64,000 bases of DNA, from contig NZ_CP033966.1 in the NCBI RefSeq assembly GCF_003854895.1, positions 744,001 to 808,000 of the forward strand. Reading direction: 5' to 3'. This DNA comes from Pigmentiphaga sp. H8 (GTDB lineage Bacteria; Pseudomonadota; Gammaproteobacteria; Burkholderiales; Burkholderiaceae_B). The position numbers and the translations under genes were made by a program. This document shows positions 54,164 through 63,511 of the stretch, piece after piece (the stretch's first letter is position 1; every line of letters begins with the position of its first letter). The notes beneath the pieces are model-generated. The model saw only the letters and a program-made list of their open reading frames with translations. It did not search any database and was not told the DNA's origin.

Positions 54164-55138
54164 TTACTCCACCGTGATCTTGTTCGCCGTCGCCAGCTCC
54201 TTCCAGCGGCGGGTCTCCCCCTGGATGAACGTGGCGAACTCGGCCGGCGTGCTGCCCACGGTGTCCAGCCCGAGCTTGTTCAGCTTGGCGCGCGTATCGG
54301 GATCCGACACGGCCGCCTTGATCTCCCTGGCCAGGCGGTCGACCACCGCCGCCGGCGTGCCCTTGGGCACGAAGAAGCCGTTCCATTCCAGCACTTCGAA
54401 GTTCTTGAAGCCGTTTTCCGCGATGGTGGGCGTGTCGGGCAGCGCGGCCATGCGCTTGGCGGAGGTGACGGCCAGCGCCTTGAGGCGGCCGGACTGGACG
54501 TAGGACAGGCCCGACGCGGCGTTGGCGAAGTAGGCGTTCACCTGTCCGCCCATGACGTCCGCCAGGGCCGGGGCGCCGCCCTTGTAGGGTACGTGCAGCA
54601 TGTCGATGCCGGCCTGGTTCTTCAGCAGCTCGCCCACCAGATGGGCGGGGCTGCCAGCACCGTACGAGGCGTAGCTGACCTTGCCCGGATGCTGGCGCGC
54701 GTAGTCCACGAATTCCTTGAAGCTTTTGTAGGGGGCGTCGGGATGGACGACCAGGATGTTGGGCACCGTGATCGCCAGGGACACGGGCACGAGATCCTTG
54801 TCCGGATCGAAGGGCATCTTGCGCAGCGCGGGGTTGACCGCGTAGGTGGAGGCGTCGTACAGCACCGTATAGCCGTCAGGCGCGGCCTGGACCACCGCCT
54901 GCGCGCCTATCATGCCGCTGGCGCCGGGCCGGTTGTCGATCACGACCTGGGTGCGCAGCGCCGTGCCCAGCCGCTGCGCGATCACCCGCGCCGCATTGTC
55001 CGCGCCGCCGCCGGCCGAGTAGGGAACGATGACCCGGATGGGGCGGCTGGGATAGTCCTGGGCGTGGCCGGGCGCGGCGACAGACAGGGCAAGCGTGGCA
55101 ACGATGCCGGTGGCGGCCAGATGGGTGAATACGGGCAT
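54164..55138 (-). CDS. Bug/TctC solute receptor
   Basis: 324 residues. Signal peptide (about 1-25, ending PGHAQ) then DYPSRPIRVIVPYSAGGGADNAARVIAQRLG, DNRPGASGMIGAQAVV, MLHVPYKGGAPALADVMGGQ and AVTSAKRMAALPDTPTIAENG. Complete. Ends 44 bases from CRISPR array 3 on the other strand. Second of two tandem receptor genes; no membrane transporter genes are nearby. Confidence 0.92.
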   Translation of the reverse strand: MPVFTHLAATGIVATLALSVAAPGHAQDYPSRPIRVIVPYSAGGGADNAARVIAQRLGTALRTQVVIDNRPGASGMIGAQAVVQAAPDGYTVLYDASTYAVNPALRKMPFDPDKDLVPVSLAITVPNILVVHPDAPYKSFKEFVDYARQHPGKVSYASYGAGSPAHLVGELLKNQAGIDMLHVPYKGGAPALADVMGGQVNAYFANAASGLSYVQSGRLKALAVTSAKRMAALPDTPTIAENGFKNFEVLEWNGFFVPKGTPAAVVDRLAREIKAAVSDPDTRAKLNKLGLDTVGSTPAEFATFIQGETRRWKELATANKITVE

Positions 55139-55218
55139 GGGGGTCTCCGAAGGCGGATATCTTGTCGGCGCGGCCGCTACGTGGCGGCCTGCCCCCGTAG
55201 TGTAGTAGTGAGGGAAGC

Positions 55219-56181
55219 CTATTCCTTGATATCGATGCGCTTCACCACTTCGGCCCACTTGGCCGTGTCGCGCTTCAAGGTTTCCGCGGCTTGCGCGCCG
55301 ACCTGGCCCACCGGGGTCAGGTCGAGCGAGGTCAGGCGCTGGCGCACGGGCGCTTCCTGCAGCGCCGCCGCCACGGCTTCCTGCAGCGCCTGCACCACGG
55401 CGGCCGGCGTGTCCTTGGGGGCCATCAGGTACTGGTTGAACGAGGCGTCGATGTTGGGCAGGCCGACCTGCGGCAAGGTGGGCACCGTGGGCGCCATGGG
55501 CGAGGGCCGGGCCGAGGAGACGGCCAGCGCGGTCAGCCGTCCGGCCTGGACGTTGGGCAGCACCGTGGGCGTCGCCAGGAAGCCGCAGTCGACCTGCCCA
55601 CCCATGACGTCGGTCATCGCCGGGCTCGGGCCTTTGTACGGGACGTGGGTCATGGCGACGCCGGCCTTGCTCAGGACCAGTTCGGCCGCGAGGTGGCCGG
55701 GCGAGCCCTGGCCGCCGGAGGCATAGGTCATCGGCGTCTGCCGGGCGCGCGCGATCAGTTGCTCCATGGACGTGAGCTTGAGCGCGGCATTGCACACCAT
55801 CATCTGGTTGAAGTTGGCCACCAGGGAAACCGGTACGAGGTCGGTGCGCGGGTCGAAATCCATCTTCTTGTAGACGAAGGGGTTGACCGTGACCACGGTG
55901 TCGGGCGTGACCAGCAGCGTGTAGCCGTCGGCCGCGGCCTTGGCCACCTGCTGCGCGGCCAGGCCGTTGTTGGCGCCGGCGCGGTTCTCGACCACGAAGG
56001 TCTGCTTGAAGCGGCTGCCCAGTCGCTCGGCCAGGATGCGGGCGACCATGTCCGACGGCGCCCCCGGCGGCGAGCCGACCAGGACGCGTACCGGCTTGGC
56101 CGGGTAGCCGGACTGCGCGTGCGCGACGGAAGAGGCGGCAAGGATGGCGGCGGCCAGCAGGGCCGGTCGAAGAACGGGCAT
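55219..56181 (-). CDS. Bug/TctC solute receptor
   Basis: 320 residues from the ATG beginning MPVLRPALL; a GTG three codons upstream is possible. Signal peptide (about 1-23), then YPAKPVRVLVGSPPGAPSDMVARILAERLG, ENRAGANNGLAAQQVA, MTHVPYKGPSPAMTDVMGGQVDCGFLATP. The first loop has GSPPGAPSD rather than VPFPPGGxxD, so the ligand may differ from the neighbouring receptor. Divergent to a LysR gene, which probably controls both receptors. Confidence 0.92.
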   Translation of the reverse strand: MPVLRPALLAAAILAASSVAHAQSGYPAKPVRVLVGSPPGAPSDMVARILAERLGSRFKQTFVVENRAGANNGLAAQQVAKAAADGYTLLVTPDTVVTVNPFVYKKMDFDPRTDLVPVSLVANFNQMMVCNAALKLTSMEQLIARARQTPMTYASGGQGSPGHLAAELVLSKAGVAMTHVPYKGPSPAMTDVMGGQVDCGFLATPTVLPNVQAGRLTALAVSSARPSPMAPTVPTLPQVGLPNIDASFNQYLMAPKDTPAAVVQALQEAVAAALQEAPVRQRLTSLDLTPVGQVGAQAAETLKRDTAKWAEVVKRIDIKE

Positions 56182-56227
56182 GGGTCTCACTCCTGATGCT
56201 GATGTTTTGCCGCAGTGTATTTAGTTA

Positions 56228-56280
56228 TTTTGGTTATGAAAAATGAAAAATAAGAAGCGTTGATTTCCTTTTGGTTATGA
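56228..56280. promoter_or_regulatory. Direct repeats in the Bug-LysR divergent promoter
   Basis: TTTTGGTTATGA occurs at 56228-56239 and 56269-56280, 41 bases (about four helical turns) apart, in the AT-rich gap between the receptor and the LysR gene. Candidate regulator sites. Confidence 0.45.
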
Positions 56281-56303
56281 TTCGACCTGATCGGGAGGAG
56301 AGC

Positions 56304-57263
56304 ATGCAGGAACACGGCATATCCACGGGACTGGGCCGCATCAAGCTGCGGCATCTCCAATGCCTGGTCGCCATCGCCGCGTGCCGCCACATGGGGCAGG
56401 CGGCCGATGCGCTGGGCATCTCGCAGCCGGCCATCTCCAAAACCCTGGCGGAACTCGAGGACGTGGTGCAGGCGCAGCTCGTGGTCCGCAGCAAGCGCGG
56501 CGCGTCGCTGACGGACAAGGGCCGTGTGCTGCTGGGTTATGCCGGCAGCAGCCTGCGCACGCTGCGCGAGGGCCTGGACCGCGTGTCCTCGGTCGTGCGG
56601 GACGACGTGGCCGTCATCGCGATCGGCACCTTGCCTACCGTCGCGCCCACCATCGGGCCGCAGGCGGCCAGCCTGTTCAAGCGCCAGTGGCCGTCGGTGC
56701 GGCTGAGCGTGCATACGGGCGTGAACGCGGGGCTGCTGGCGCTGCTCAAGCAGGGTGAACTGGATCTGGTGCTGGGGCGCGTGGCCGAGCCCTCGGAAAT
56801 GCTGGGCCTGTCGTACGAGCACCTGTACGAGGAGCCGGTCGTGGTGGTCGCGCGGCCCGGGCATCCGCTGGCGCCCGCCCGCCGGGTGGAGGCCGAGGAG
56901 ATCGCCGCCTGCGGCATGGTGGTGCCGCTGCCGGGCACGGCCATTCGCCACACTATCGATTCGTACATGGTCCGGCACGGCGTGGGAGTGGGACGCGAGG
57001 CGATCGAGACGCTGTCCGATGCCTTCGCCCGGTCCTACGTGGCCCATACCGACGCGGTCTGGATGATCGCGCTGGGCGTGGTCGAGCACGACCTGCGCGC
57101 CGGCAGCCTGGTCCGGCTGGCCTGCGACACGCAGCACACCTCGGCCTCGGTCGGACTGACGCTGCGCAGCGATGCCGTGCCCTCGCACGCGGTGCGGGCG
57201 CTGATCGAATGCATACGCGAGGCGGCCGCGCAGCGGCGCCAGCAGGCCGAAGGACAGTCCTGA
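56304..57263 (+). CDS. LysR family regulator (PcaQ/GbpR-like)
   Basis: 319 residues from the ATG with GGGAGGAG upstream. Winged helix IKLRHLQCLVAIAACRHMGQAADALGISQPAISKTLAELEDVVQAQL (about 13-60) and a periplasmic-binding-protein-like effector domain (about 95-300; IAIGTLPTVAPTIGPQAASLF). The KLRHLQCLVAIA opening and SQPAISKTLAELE are usual for PcaQ, the activator of protocatechuate genes, and the related GbpR. The divergent gene is a Bug receptor, so control of acid uptake is likely (inference). Confidence 0.88.
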   Translation: MQEHGISTGLGRIKLRHLQCLVAIAACRHMGQAADALGISQPAISKTLAELEDVVQAQLVVRSKRGASLTDKGRVLLGYAGSSLRTLREGLDRVSSVVRDDVAVIAIGTLPTVAPTIGPQAASLFKRQWPSVRLSVHTGVNAGLLALLKQGELDLVLGRVAEPSEMLGLSYEHLYEEPVVVVARPGHPLAPARRVEAEEIAACGMVVPLPGTAIRHTIDSYMVRHGVGVGREAIETLSDAFARSYVAHTDAVWMIALGVVEHDLRAGSLVRLACDTQHTSASVGLTLRSDAVPSHAVRALIECIREAAAQRRQQAEGQS

Positions 57264-57288
57264 AGGGCCGTGCGGGGAAGTAAGGGGG

Positions 57289-58173
57289 CTAGTGCGCCGC
57301 GGCGACCTGCCGCGCCAGCACGCGCTGGGGCGACATATCGGGCCGGGCCATGGCCGACACCGGCAGCAGGTAGGTCTGCTCCAGCATGAACTGGCCCGTC
57401 ATGGCCGCGTGCGGGGTCTGGTCCGAGAAGCAGATCCAGGTGCTGCCCGGCGGGAACTCGATGCTCTCCTGCTGGCCGTCGCGCTGGTAGCCGGAGTCGG
57501 CCTTCATGCGGTCGTGCAATTGCAGCATGAAGTGGTCGTAGGCGCTGCGGCGGCTCTTGGTGATGTGCAGCTTGTGCAGCAGCCACGCCACGCCGGGGTG
57601 GTAGGCAGGCATCTGCGGCAGATAGCGCGCCGACAGCGTGTCGAAGGCTTCGCCGACCCGCCACAGGCGGGTGTCGCCGTGCGGGTTGATGTTATTGAAG
57701 ACGCGCAGGATGCGCTGTTCGCCCACCGGCCGTGAAGGGAAGGCATCGACGTGCAGGCGGGTGTCGTCCTTGCGCCAGGACATCTTCCAGGTGCCGATGC
57801 GATGCAGGCGCAGGCTGGTGGTGGGCGCGTGCAGGTGCGAGGCGTACTCGGGCAGCAGGCGGTCCAGGAAGCGGCGCGTGGTCTCGTAATAGCGGCGCAC
57901 CAGCGCGCCGATGGCGGCCTGGCGCTCGTCTTCCACGGCTACGCCGGTCAGCTTGCCGGTCGTGGCGTTCAGGCTGATGTTCTTGCGTTTGGGATCGACC
58001 AGCGCGGGGTCGAGCAAGCCGGTTTCGGCCTGGCTCAATTCGAACCGCAATTCGGGGAAATACAGGACCTTGCCTTCTTCCAGCTCGGCCACGGGCGTGG
58101 ACGCGCCGGCCTGGCCGGGCGCGTCGTCCCAGGAGCGGTGGTCGATGCGGACGATGCGGGAGGGCGCGCTCAT
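57289..58173 (-). CDS. kdoO: Kdo hydroxylase (KdoO family)
   Basis: 294 residues. Fe(II)/2-oxoglutarate-type oxygenase of the Kdo-hydroxylase family: LYFPELRFELSQAETGLLDP at the start, NISLN, TSLRLHRIGTWKMSWRKDDTRLHVDAFPSRPVGEQRILRVFNNINP with HxD (near residue 142-144), and CFSDQTPHAAMTGQFMLEQTYLLP with the distal His. It converts Kdo in lipopolysaccharide inner core to the 3-hydroxylated form Ko, as in Burkholderia. Nearby heptose and SIS-domain genes concern the same structure. Starts four bases from the TlpA gene stop. Confidence 0.88.
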   Translation of the reverse strand: MSAPSRIVRIDHRSWDDAPGQAGASTPVAELEEGKVLYFPELRFELSQAETGLLDPALVDPKRKNISLNATTGKLTGVAVEDERQAAIGALVRRYYETTRRFLDRLLPEYASHLHAPTTSLRLHRIGTWKMSWRKDDTRLHVDAFPSRPVGEQRILRVFNNINPHGDTRLWRVGEAFDTLSARYLPQMPAYHPGVAWLLHKLHITKSRRSAYDHFMLQLHDRMKADSGYQRDGQQESIEFPPGSTWICFSDQTPHAAMTGQFMLEQTYLLPVSAMARPDMSPQRVLARQVAAAH

Positions 58174-58177
58174 GGCG

Positions 58178-58717
58178 TCAGCTGGCCAGCGCCTTCTCGA
58201 TCGTGGCGTGGAACTCGGCCACGTTGGGTTCGCCCAGATAGCGCTTGATGATGCGGCCCTGCTTGTCGATCAGGAACGAGGTGGGCGTGAGCTTGACGTC
58301 CTCGAAGCTGCGTGCGATCTCGCCCATCGGGTCGAGCGCGACCTTGAAGGGCAGCTCGCGGGTCTGCGCGAAATTGAGCACGTAGTTGGCCGGGTCGTAG
58401 CTCATGGCCACCGCGACCATTTCGTAGCCCTGCGGCGCGTACTTCTTGTAGGTCTCGACCATCATCGGCATTTCCTTCACGCAGGTCACGCAGCTGGTGG
58501 CCCAGAAGTTGACCAGCACCACCTTGCCGCGCAGGCTTTCGGTGGTGAACTGGTCGCCGTGGATGGAGGTGAAGGTGGTGTCGGGCGCCTTGGCGGCGGG
58601 GGCCAGCGCGAACCAGGCGCCGGCGGCGGCCAGCAGCGCGACCACGAGGATGGCGGCCAGCTTGGCGGCGCCGCGCTGGGCGCGGGCGGTTGCGTTGAAG
58701 GGGGCTGAAATCGGCAT
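58178..58717 (-). CDS. TlpA-like thiol:disulfide oxidoreductase
   Basis: 179 residues. One N-terminal membrane helix (about 17-37) and a periplasmic thioredoxin domain with the CVTC active site in NFWATSCVTCVKEMP (near residue 78), then TPTSFLIDKQGRIIKRYLG. Family members reduce or relay disulphides, for example in cytochrome c maturation. Located between dolP and the Kdo hydroxylase on the same strand. Confidence 0.88.
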   Translation of the reverse strand: MPISAPFNATARAQRGAAKLAAILVVALLAAAGAWFALAPAAKAPDTTFTSIHGDQFTTESLRGKVVLVNFWATSCVTCVKEMPMMVETYKKYAPQGYEMVAVAMSYDPANYVLNFAQTRELPFKVALDPMGEIARSFEDVKLTPTSFLIDKQGRIIKRYLGEPNVAEFHATIEKALAS

Positions 58718-58830
58718 AGGGAGCGATCCGTTGCGTGGCGGGCAAGGCGGCGTGTGTCCGCGCCCGCGATGCGGCCCATTATAGGCCGGGATGCGCGGCC
58801 CGCCCGCTTCGCCGCGGGCGGGGACGCCGG

Positions 58831-59505
58831 TCAGCGGCTGGCGGACGAGCCGCCGGCGGCCGTCGACTGGTCCTGCTCGGCCTTCACCTTGGACAGGTCC
58901 TGCAGTTCTTCTTCGGTGATGTAGTCGAACACCTTGACCACCTTCTTGACGCCGCTCACGCCGGCGGCGATCTCGGCGCCGCGCTTGCCCTCGCGTTCGG
59001 TGACGCGGCCCATCAGGTAGGCCACGCCGTTCTCGACCGTGATGCGGAAGGAATTGGCGAAGAGATCCTTGGCGTCCACCAGCGAAGCCTTGATCTTGCC
59101 TTCGATGAAGACGTCGTTCGAGCGGGTGGCCAGCGAGGTCGGGATGCCGATCTGGAGTTCGTTCACGAGGGCGCGGACGTTCTCGACGCCGCGCGCCTGT
59201 TCCTCGGCATCGCGCTTGGCGGTCTCGTCGGGGACTTCGCCGGTCAGCAGGAGCTTGCGGTTGTAGGCGTTGACGTTGATATGGCCCTTGTCGCCATAGC
59301 GGCCCGACAGCCGGCTGGACGCCTTGAGCTCGATGTTCTTGTCCTCGACCTGGATGCCCACGGTGCGGCGGTCGGTGGCGGCCATCGTGCCGACGTAGGC
59401 GCTGCCCAGGACGATGGGGGCGCAGGCGGATACCGCCCATGCCGAGCTTGCGACCACGAGGGCCAGGACCAGGGGGCGTACCGAAGCGGCCGGTTTGCGA
59501 AACAT
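58831..59505 (-). CDS. dolP: BON-domain outer membrane lipoprotein DolP (YraP)
   Basis: 224 residues. Signal peptide with lipobox AVSAC (Cys near residue 28), followed by two BON domains (about 45-115 with INVNAYNRKLLLTGEVPDET; about 125-195 with ITVENGVAYLMGRVTEREG) and a short Gln/Ser tail. DolP supports outer-membrane integrity. The order yraN-diaA-dolP, with rsmI divergent, is that of E. coli, which strengthens the name. Overlaps the diaA stop by one base. Confidence 0.9.
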   Translation of the reverse strand: MFRKPAASVRPLVLALVVASSAWAVSACAPIVLGSAYVGTMAATDRRTVGIQVEDKNIELKASSRLSGRYGDKGHINVNAYNRKLLLTGEVPDETAKRDAEEQARGVENVRALVNELQIGIPTSLATRSNDVFIEGKIKASLVDAKDLFANSFRITVENGVAYLMGRVTEREGKRGAEIAAGVSGVKKVVKVFDYITEEELQDLSKVKAEQDQSTAAGGSSASR

Positions 59506-60095
59506 CAGAGATCTCCCAGCAGTTGAGCGTCGATGCCGTCGCACATGGCGTGCAGCAGCAATATGTGGACTTCCTGGATGCGCAGGGTGCGGTCGTGCGG
59601 CACGCACAGGTGCACGTCGTCTTCCGTCAGCATCTGGCCGATCCGGCCGCCGCCCTTGCCAGTCAGCGCGATGACGCGCAGCTCGCGGGAATGGGCCGCT
59701 TCGATGGCCTCGATCACATTGGCCGAGTTGCCGCTGGTGGAGATGGCCACCAGCACGTCGCCCGGCTGGCCCAGTGCGTTGACCTGTTGGGAGAACACCC
59801 GGTCGTAGCCGAAGTCGTTGCCGACCGCGGTCAGGATGGAAGTATCGGTATTGAGCGCGATGGCGCCCAGCGGCAGCCGTTCGCGTTCGAAGCGGCCGAC
59901 CAGCTCGGCGGCGAAGTGCTGGGCATCGGCGGCCGACCCGCCATTGCCGCAGGCCAGGATCTTGCCGTTGTTGGACAGGCTGAACACCAGCGCATCCACG
60001 GCCGCCGCGGTAGGCGCCGACAGGGTGTCCTGGCAGTGTTCGAACAGCGCGACGGCGTCGCGGAAATGGGCGGATATGCGGGCGATAAGGTCCAT
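59505..60095 (-). CDS. diaA: SIS-domain protein DiaA/phosphoheptose isomerase-like
   Basis: 196 residues. SIS fold with GKILACGNGGSAADAQHFAAELVGRF (about 45-70), ISTSGNSANVIEAI (about 114-127) and ALTGKGGG. This covers both DiaA (DnaA-binding initiator factor) and GmhA (sedoheptulose 7-phosphate isomerase); the two are hard to tell apart by eye. The yraN/dolP neighbours favour DiaA, whereas a lipopolysaccharide context could favour GmhA. Confidence 0.8.
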   Translation of the reverse strand: MDLIARISAHFRDAVALFEHCQDTLSAPTAAAVDALVFSLSNNGKILACGNGGSAADAQHFAAELVGRFERERLPLGAIALNTDTSILTAVGNDFGYDRVFSQQVNALGQPGDVLVAISTSGNSANVIEAIEAAHSRELRVIALTGKGGGRIGQMLTEDDVHLCVPHDRTLRIQEVHILLLHAMCDGIDAQLLGDL

Positions 60096-60258
60096 GCCGG
60101 GATTATCTCATGCAGGGGAAACGGCCGGCTTGCCGGCCGCGCCGGCAAGTGTGTCCGCTGTAACCGGCCGTGACGCCCCGGTTGCGGGGCGACAGCCATG
60201 GCGTTGGAGCGGTTGGAGCAATGATAGTTTCCCTGGCCGGCCGACGGGAGGCCGCCCG

Positions 60259-60744
60259 CTACCGGAAACCGGGCAGCGCCTCGAGCGAAAAGGCGTGCCG
60301 TATCCAGCGCGGCGGGGCATCGGCCTCGAAGGCCAGGACATCGAAGCGGCAGGCGGGCGGTGGTCCCTTCCAGCAGGCGCGCAGGAAATAGGCGGCCGTG
60401 CGCGCCAGGCGCAGCCGCTTGGCCGGGCCCACGCTGGCCGCCGCACCGCCGTAGCGGTTACGGGCACGCGCGCGGACTTCGACGAAGACCAGGACGGCGC
60501 CCTCGCGCATGACCAGGTCGATTTCGCCGGCGCGGCAGGCCACGTTGCGGGCCACCAGGACCAGCCCGGCGGCGTGCAGGTGCGCCAGCGCCTCGCGCTC
60601 GGCCCGGTCGCCGGCCTGCTGCGCGGGCGAGCGGCGGGGCGGCAAGGCCGCTTCCTGCCTGCGGCCCGGCCGGGGGCTGCGACGTATCGCCCGCCGCTGC
60701 GCCGCATGGGCCAGTGCATAGGCCTGGGTGTCGGCCGCCGTCAC
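60259..60744 (-). CDS. yraN: YraN family (UPF0102) endonuclease-fold protein
   Basis: 161 residues. Restriction-endonuclease-like fold: [50 protein letters not shown] with the acids GEIDLV and FVEVRAR (near residues 70-92) of the PD-(D/E)xK type, then [17 protein letters not shown] and CRFDVLAFE. An Arg/Pro-rich N-terminal extension of about 45 residues is unusual. Function unknown. The 163-base gap to diaA is GC-rich and has the hairpin GCCCCGGTTGCGGGGC but no gene. It runs divergent to rsmI. Confidence 0.85.
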   Translation of the reverse strand: MTAADTQAYALAHAAQRRAIRRSPRPGRRQEAALPPRRSPAQQAGDRAEREALAHLHAAGLVLVARNVACRAGEIDLVMREGAVLVFVEVRARARNRYGGAAASVGPAKRLRLARTAAYFLRACWKGPPPACRFDVLAFEADAPPRWIRHAFSLEALPGFR

Positions 60745-60770
60745 GGGCGCCCTCGCGGTATTCTCGCGCC

Positions 60771-61700
60771 ATGGACAATGAAATCGAATCCTCCAGGCCC
60801 GCCACGGGTGCCTGGGAACGGCTGGCGGACAAGGTGGCGGCGCAGCACTGGCCCGCCCCGGCGCTGTACGTGGTGGCCACGCCCATCGGCAACCTGGGCG
60901 ACCTGAGCCTGCGCGCCCAGGCCTGCCTGCAGCGGGCCGACGTGATCGCCGCCGAAGACACGCGCATGACCCGGCCCCTGCTGGATGCCTGGGGCATTTC
61001 CACCCCCTTGATGGCGGCCCACCGGCACAACGAGGCGCAGGCGGCCCAGGCCATCGTCGGCCGGCTGGCCGCGGGCGAACGGGTGGCGCTGGTGTCGGAC
61101 GCGGGCGCGCCCGGCGTCAGCGATCCCGGCTCGCGCATCGTGCGCGAGGTGCGTGCGGCCGGCCACCCGGTGGTGCCGGTGCCCGGCGCCAGCGCCGTGA
61201 TCGCCGCGCTGATGGCCAGCGGCGCGACCTCGGATGAGAACCCGGCGTTCGTCTTCGCCGGCTTTCCGCCGCCCAAGGCGGCCGCCCGTCAGCGTTGGCT
61301 GGCCCAGTGGTGCGCGCTGCCCGCGCCGGTGGTCATGTACGAATCGCCGCACCGGATGGCGGCGACCCTGGCCGACCTGCTGGCGGTCTGCGGCGCCGCG
61401 CGGCAATTGACCGTGGCGCGCGAGCTGACCAAGCGTTTCGAGGAAATCGCCACGGTGCCGCTGGCCGAGGCCCAGGCCTGGCTGGCTGCCCACCCCCAGC
61501 GGGCGCAGGGCGAGTTCGTGCTGATCGTGGAGGCGGCGCCCGAGGAAGCGGCGGGCGCGCTGGATGCCCGGACCGACGAGGTGCTGCGGGCGCTGCTGGA
61601 GGTATTGAGCGTGCGCGACAGCGCCAAGGTGGCATCCCGCATCACGGGTGCGCCGCGGGATGCCTTGTATGCCCGCGCGCTGGCGCTGAAGGACGCGTAG
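60771..61700 (+). CDS. rsmI: 16S rRNA 2'-O-ribose C1402 methyltransferase RsmI
   Basis: 309 residues. Tetrapyrrole-methylase fold: [45 protein letters not shown] (about 32-76), [18 protein letters not shown] (about 105-122), [29 protein letters not shown] and [10 protein letters not shown] 30-residue extension precedes the family start. Modifies C1402 in the decoding centre of 16S rRNA together with RsmH. Divergent from yraN by 26 bases. Confidence 0.95.
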   Translation: MDNEIESSRPATGAWERLADKVAAQHWPAPALYVVATPIGNLGDLSLRAQACLQRADVIAAEDTRMTRPLLDAWGISTPLMAAHRHNEAQAAQAIVGRLAAGERVALVSDAGAPGVSDPGSRIVREVRAAGHPVVPVPGASAVIAALMASGATSDENPAFVFAGFPPPKAAARQRWLAQWCALPAPVVMYESPHRMAATLADLLAVCGAARQLTVARELTKRFEEIATVPLAEAQAWLAAHPQRAQGEFVLIVEAAPEEAAGALDARTDEVLRALLEVLSVRDSAKVASRITGAPRDALYARALALKDA

Positions 61701-61827
61701 CGGAAAGGCCTGGCCACAGGCTGGGACGGGAACGGGAAGGGGCATGGCGGCGACCGGAACGCGGAGCGCCCAGCATGCCCCAATCGGACGGGTACCGGGG
61801 CGCCGGTAGGACAGGCGTGTCCCGGTT

Positions 61828-62706
61828 TCAGCCCGGCCCGGTCGCGCCCGCCTGGCCCGCGCCCAGGACGGCGGAGATCGCGGCGGCCGCCTGCATCAGA
61901 TCCCGCACGGTGTCGGGATGGGCCCGCGCCGGCAGGTAGTGGATCGAGGCGACGATGGCCAGCGCGCCGAACAGCGAGCCGTCGGCCTGGAAGATCGGCG
62001 CCGCCAGGGCGTTGATGCCGGTGAAGATTTCCTCGGGTGCCTCGGCCCAGCCGCGCTGGTGGACGAGCTGGATCTCGGCCCGCAGGCGGTCGGGATCGGT
62101 GATGGTCTTGGGCGTGCTGGCCGCCAGGGGCTGGGACAGTACCGCCTCGCGCAGCGACGGCGGGCCGAAGGCCAGCACGACCTTGCCCTGGGCCAGGGTA
62201 TGGAAGCCCGGGAATTGTGTGCCGGGGCTGAGCAGGATCTCCAGCGCGCTGCGGCCGCGCACGACATCCAGCACGACGACCTTGTTGGGATCGAAGGTGG
62301 TGATGACGATGGTCTGCTCGACGCGGTTGCGCAGGTCTTCCATGATGGGTTTGGCCAGCGACACGGCGTCGAACTGCTGCACCAGTTTTCGTCCCAGCAG
62401 GAACAGGCGCCAGCCCACGCGGTAGCGGCTGGTGCGCTTGTTCTGCGTGACGTAGCCCTGCTGGCGCAGGGCCGTCAGGTGGCGATGCACGCGCGCCTTG
62501 GGCATCCCGAGCAGCTCGGCCAGTTCCGTGACTCCGCATTCGGTGCCCTGGGCCGCCATCAATTCCAGGATGCGCAAGGAGATGACCGAGGTCGACGAGA
62601 TCGTGGCCTCGTCGCCCGAGGTCGGCAGCGCATGGCCGGTCTGGGCGTCGTCCGCGGTGGGGGCGGTGGCGTCGGGGGGCAGGAGGTCCGGGGCGGGGAG
62701 ATGCAT
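61828..62706 (-). CDS. IclR family transcriptional regulator
   Basis: 292 residues. A Pro/Ala-rich head of about 38 residues precedes the helix-turn-helix (ILELMAAQGTECGVTELAELLGMPKARVHRHLTALRQQG, about 46-84) and the effector domain (about 105-285: FHTLAQGKVVLAFGPPSLREAVL, EIFTGINALAAPIFQ). Follows the cupin gene on the same strand after 80 bases. It probably controls the cupin and the divergent transporter. Confidence 0.9.
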   Translation of the reverse strand: MHLPAPDLLPPDATAPTADDAQTGHALPTSGDEATISSTSVISLRILELMAAQGTECGVTELAELLGMPKARVHRHLTALRQQGYVTQNKRTSRYRVGWRLFLLGRKLVQQFDAVSLAKPIMEDLRNRVEQTIVITTFDPNKVVVLDVVRGRSALEILLSPGTQFPGFHTLAQGKVVLAFGPPSLREAVLSQPLAASTPKTITDPDRLRAEIQLVHQRGWAEAPEEIFTGINALAAPIFQADGSLFGALAIVASIHYLPARAHPDTVRDLMQAAAAISAVLGAGQAGATGPG

Positions 62707-62786
62707 GGATCGAAGCGTGTCTTGGCAAGGCCGGTGGGTTCTCGATGGACGCATGCCCGCCCCGCCAGGGGCCGGGAAGATGCCCC

Positions 62787-63455
62787 TCAGGGCAGGGTCA
62801 GCATGCGCTCGCCGTACACATGATAATGCTGACGCTTGGGCTTGCCGGCGTCTTCCGGCAGGACGTAGCGCAGGGAACTGCGCTGGCGGCATCCCTGGGG
62901 CAGGATGAAGCAGCGGATGAAACTGGTATCCGTGGCCTCGGTAGTCGGGGCCAGGACCGGGGCGTGGCCCAGTTCGAACCATGCCGAGCCAGCCGGATGC
63001 ACCGTGGTCCTGCCCTGGGTCTCGATGGTGATCTCGCCCTTCAGGCAGCAGCGGATGCCGGGTCCCTGGTGCACGTGCGTCAGCGCCACGCCGCCGGGCG
63101 GGAAGTCGACGCGGTCGCAGCGCATCAGCCAGTCGAACTGGTCGTCCAGCTCGATCTCCTGTTGCAGCTTGAGGGTGGACGTGGCGCCGGGGGCGCTGCG
63201 CAGCGTGCCCGCGGGGGCGTCGGGCGAAACCAGTTCCCAGCGCCACAGCACGGCGTCTTCCTCGCCCGCCACCAGCGCGATCGGGTCCTGGCCCACCCAG
63301 GCGGATTCCTGGCGCTGGTGCTGGGTACCGTCCAGGAATTCCACCGTGATTCCACCCTGCACGATGTAGACCGATCGCGGCATGCGCGGCAGGTAGACCG
63401 GCGCATGGCCGGCGGGAATGCTGTCTTCGTAAAGCCTGATGATGAAACTGCGCAT
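62787..63455 (-). CDS. Bicupin-type protein
   Basis: 222 residues with two cupin halves. The N-terminal half (about 15-75) has SVYIVQGGITVEFLDG and no clear metal ligands. The C-terminal half carries VALTHVHQGPGIRCCLKGEITIETQG with two His (near residues 127-129), and a Glu in the next strand. Similar proteins act as dioxygenases, isomerases or sensors; no function can be assigned. The promoter lies in the palindromic gap shared with the MFS gene. Confidence 0.75.
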   Translation of the reverse strand: MRSFIIRLYEDSIPAGHAPVYLPRMPRSVYIVQGGITVEFLDGTQHQRQESAWVGQDPIALVAGEEDAVLWRWELVSPDAPAGTLRSAPGATSTLKLQQEIELDDQFDWLMRCDRVDFPPGGVALTHVHQGPGIRCCLKGEITIETQGRTTVHPAGSAWFELGHAPVLAPTTEATDTSFIRCFILPQGCRQRSSLRYVLPEDAGKPKRQHYHVYGERMLTLP

Positions 63456-63511
63456 GGATGACTCCTGAGGCTATGGCCGGCCCCATGCCGGGCAACGGAC
63501 CAGTTTGTATC

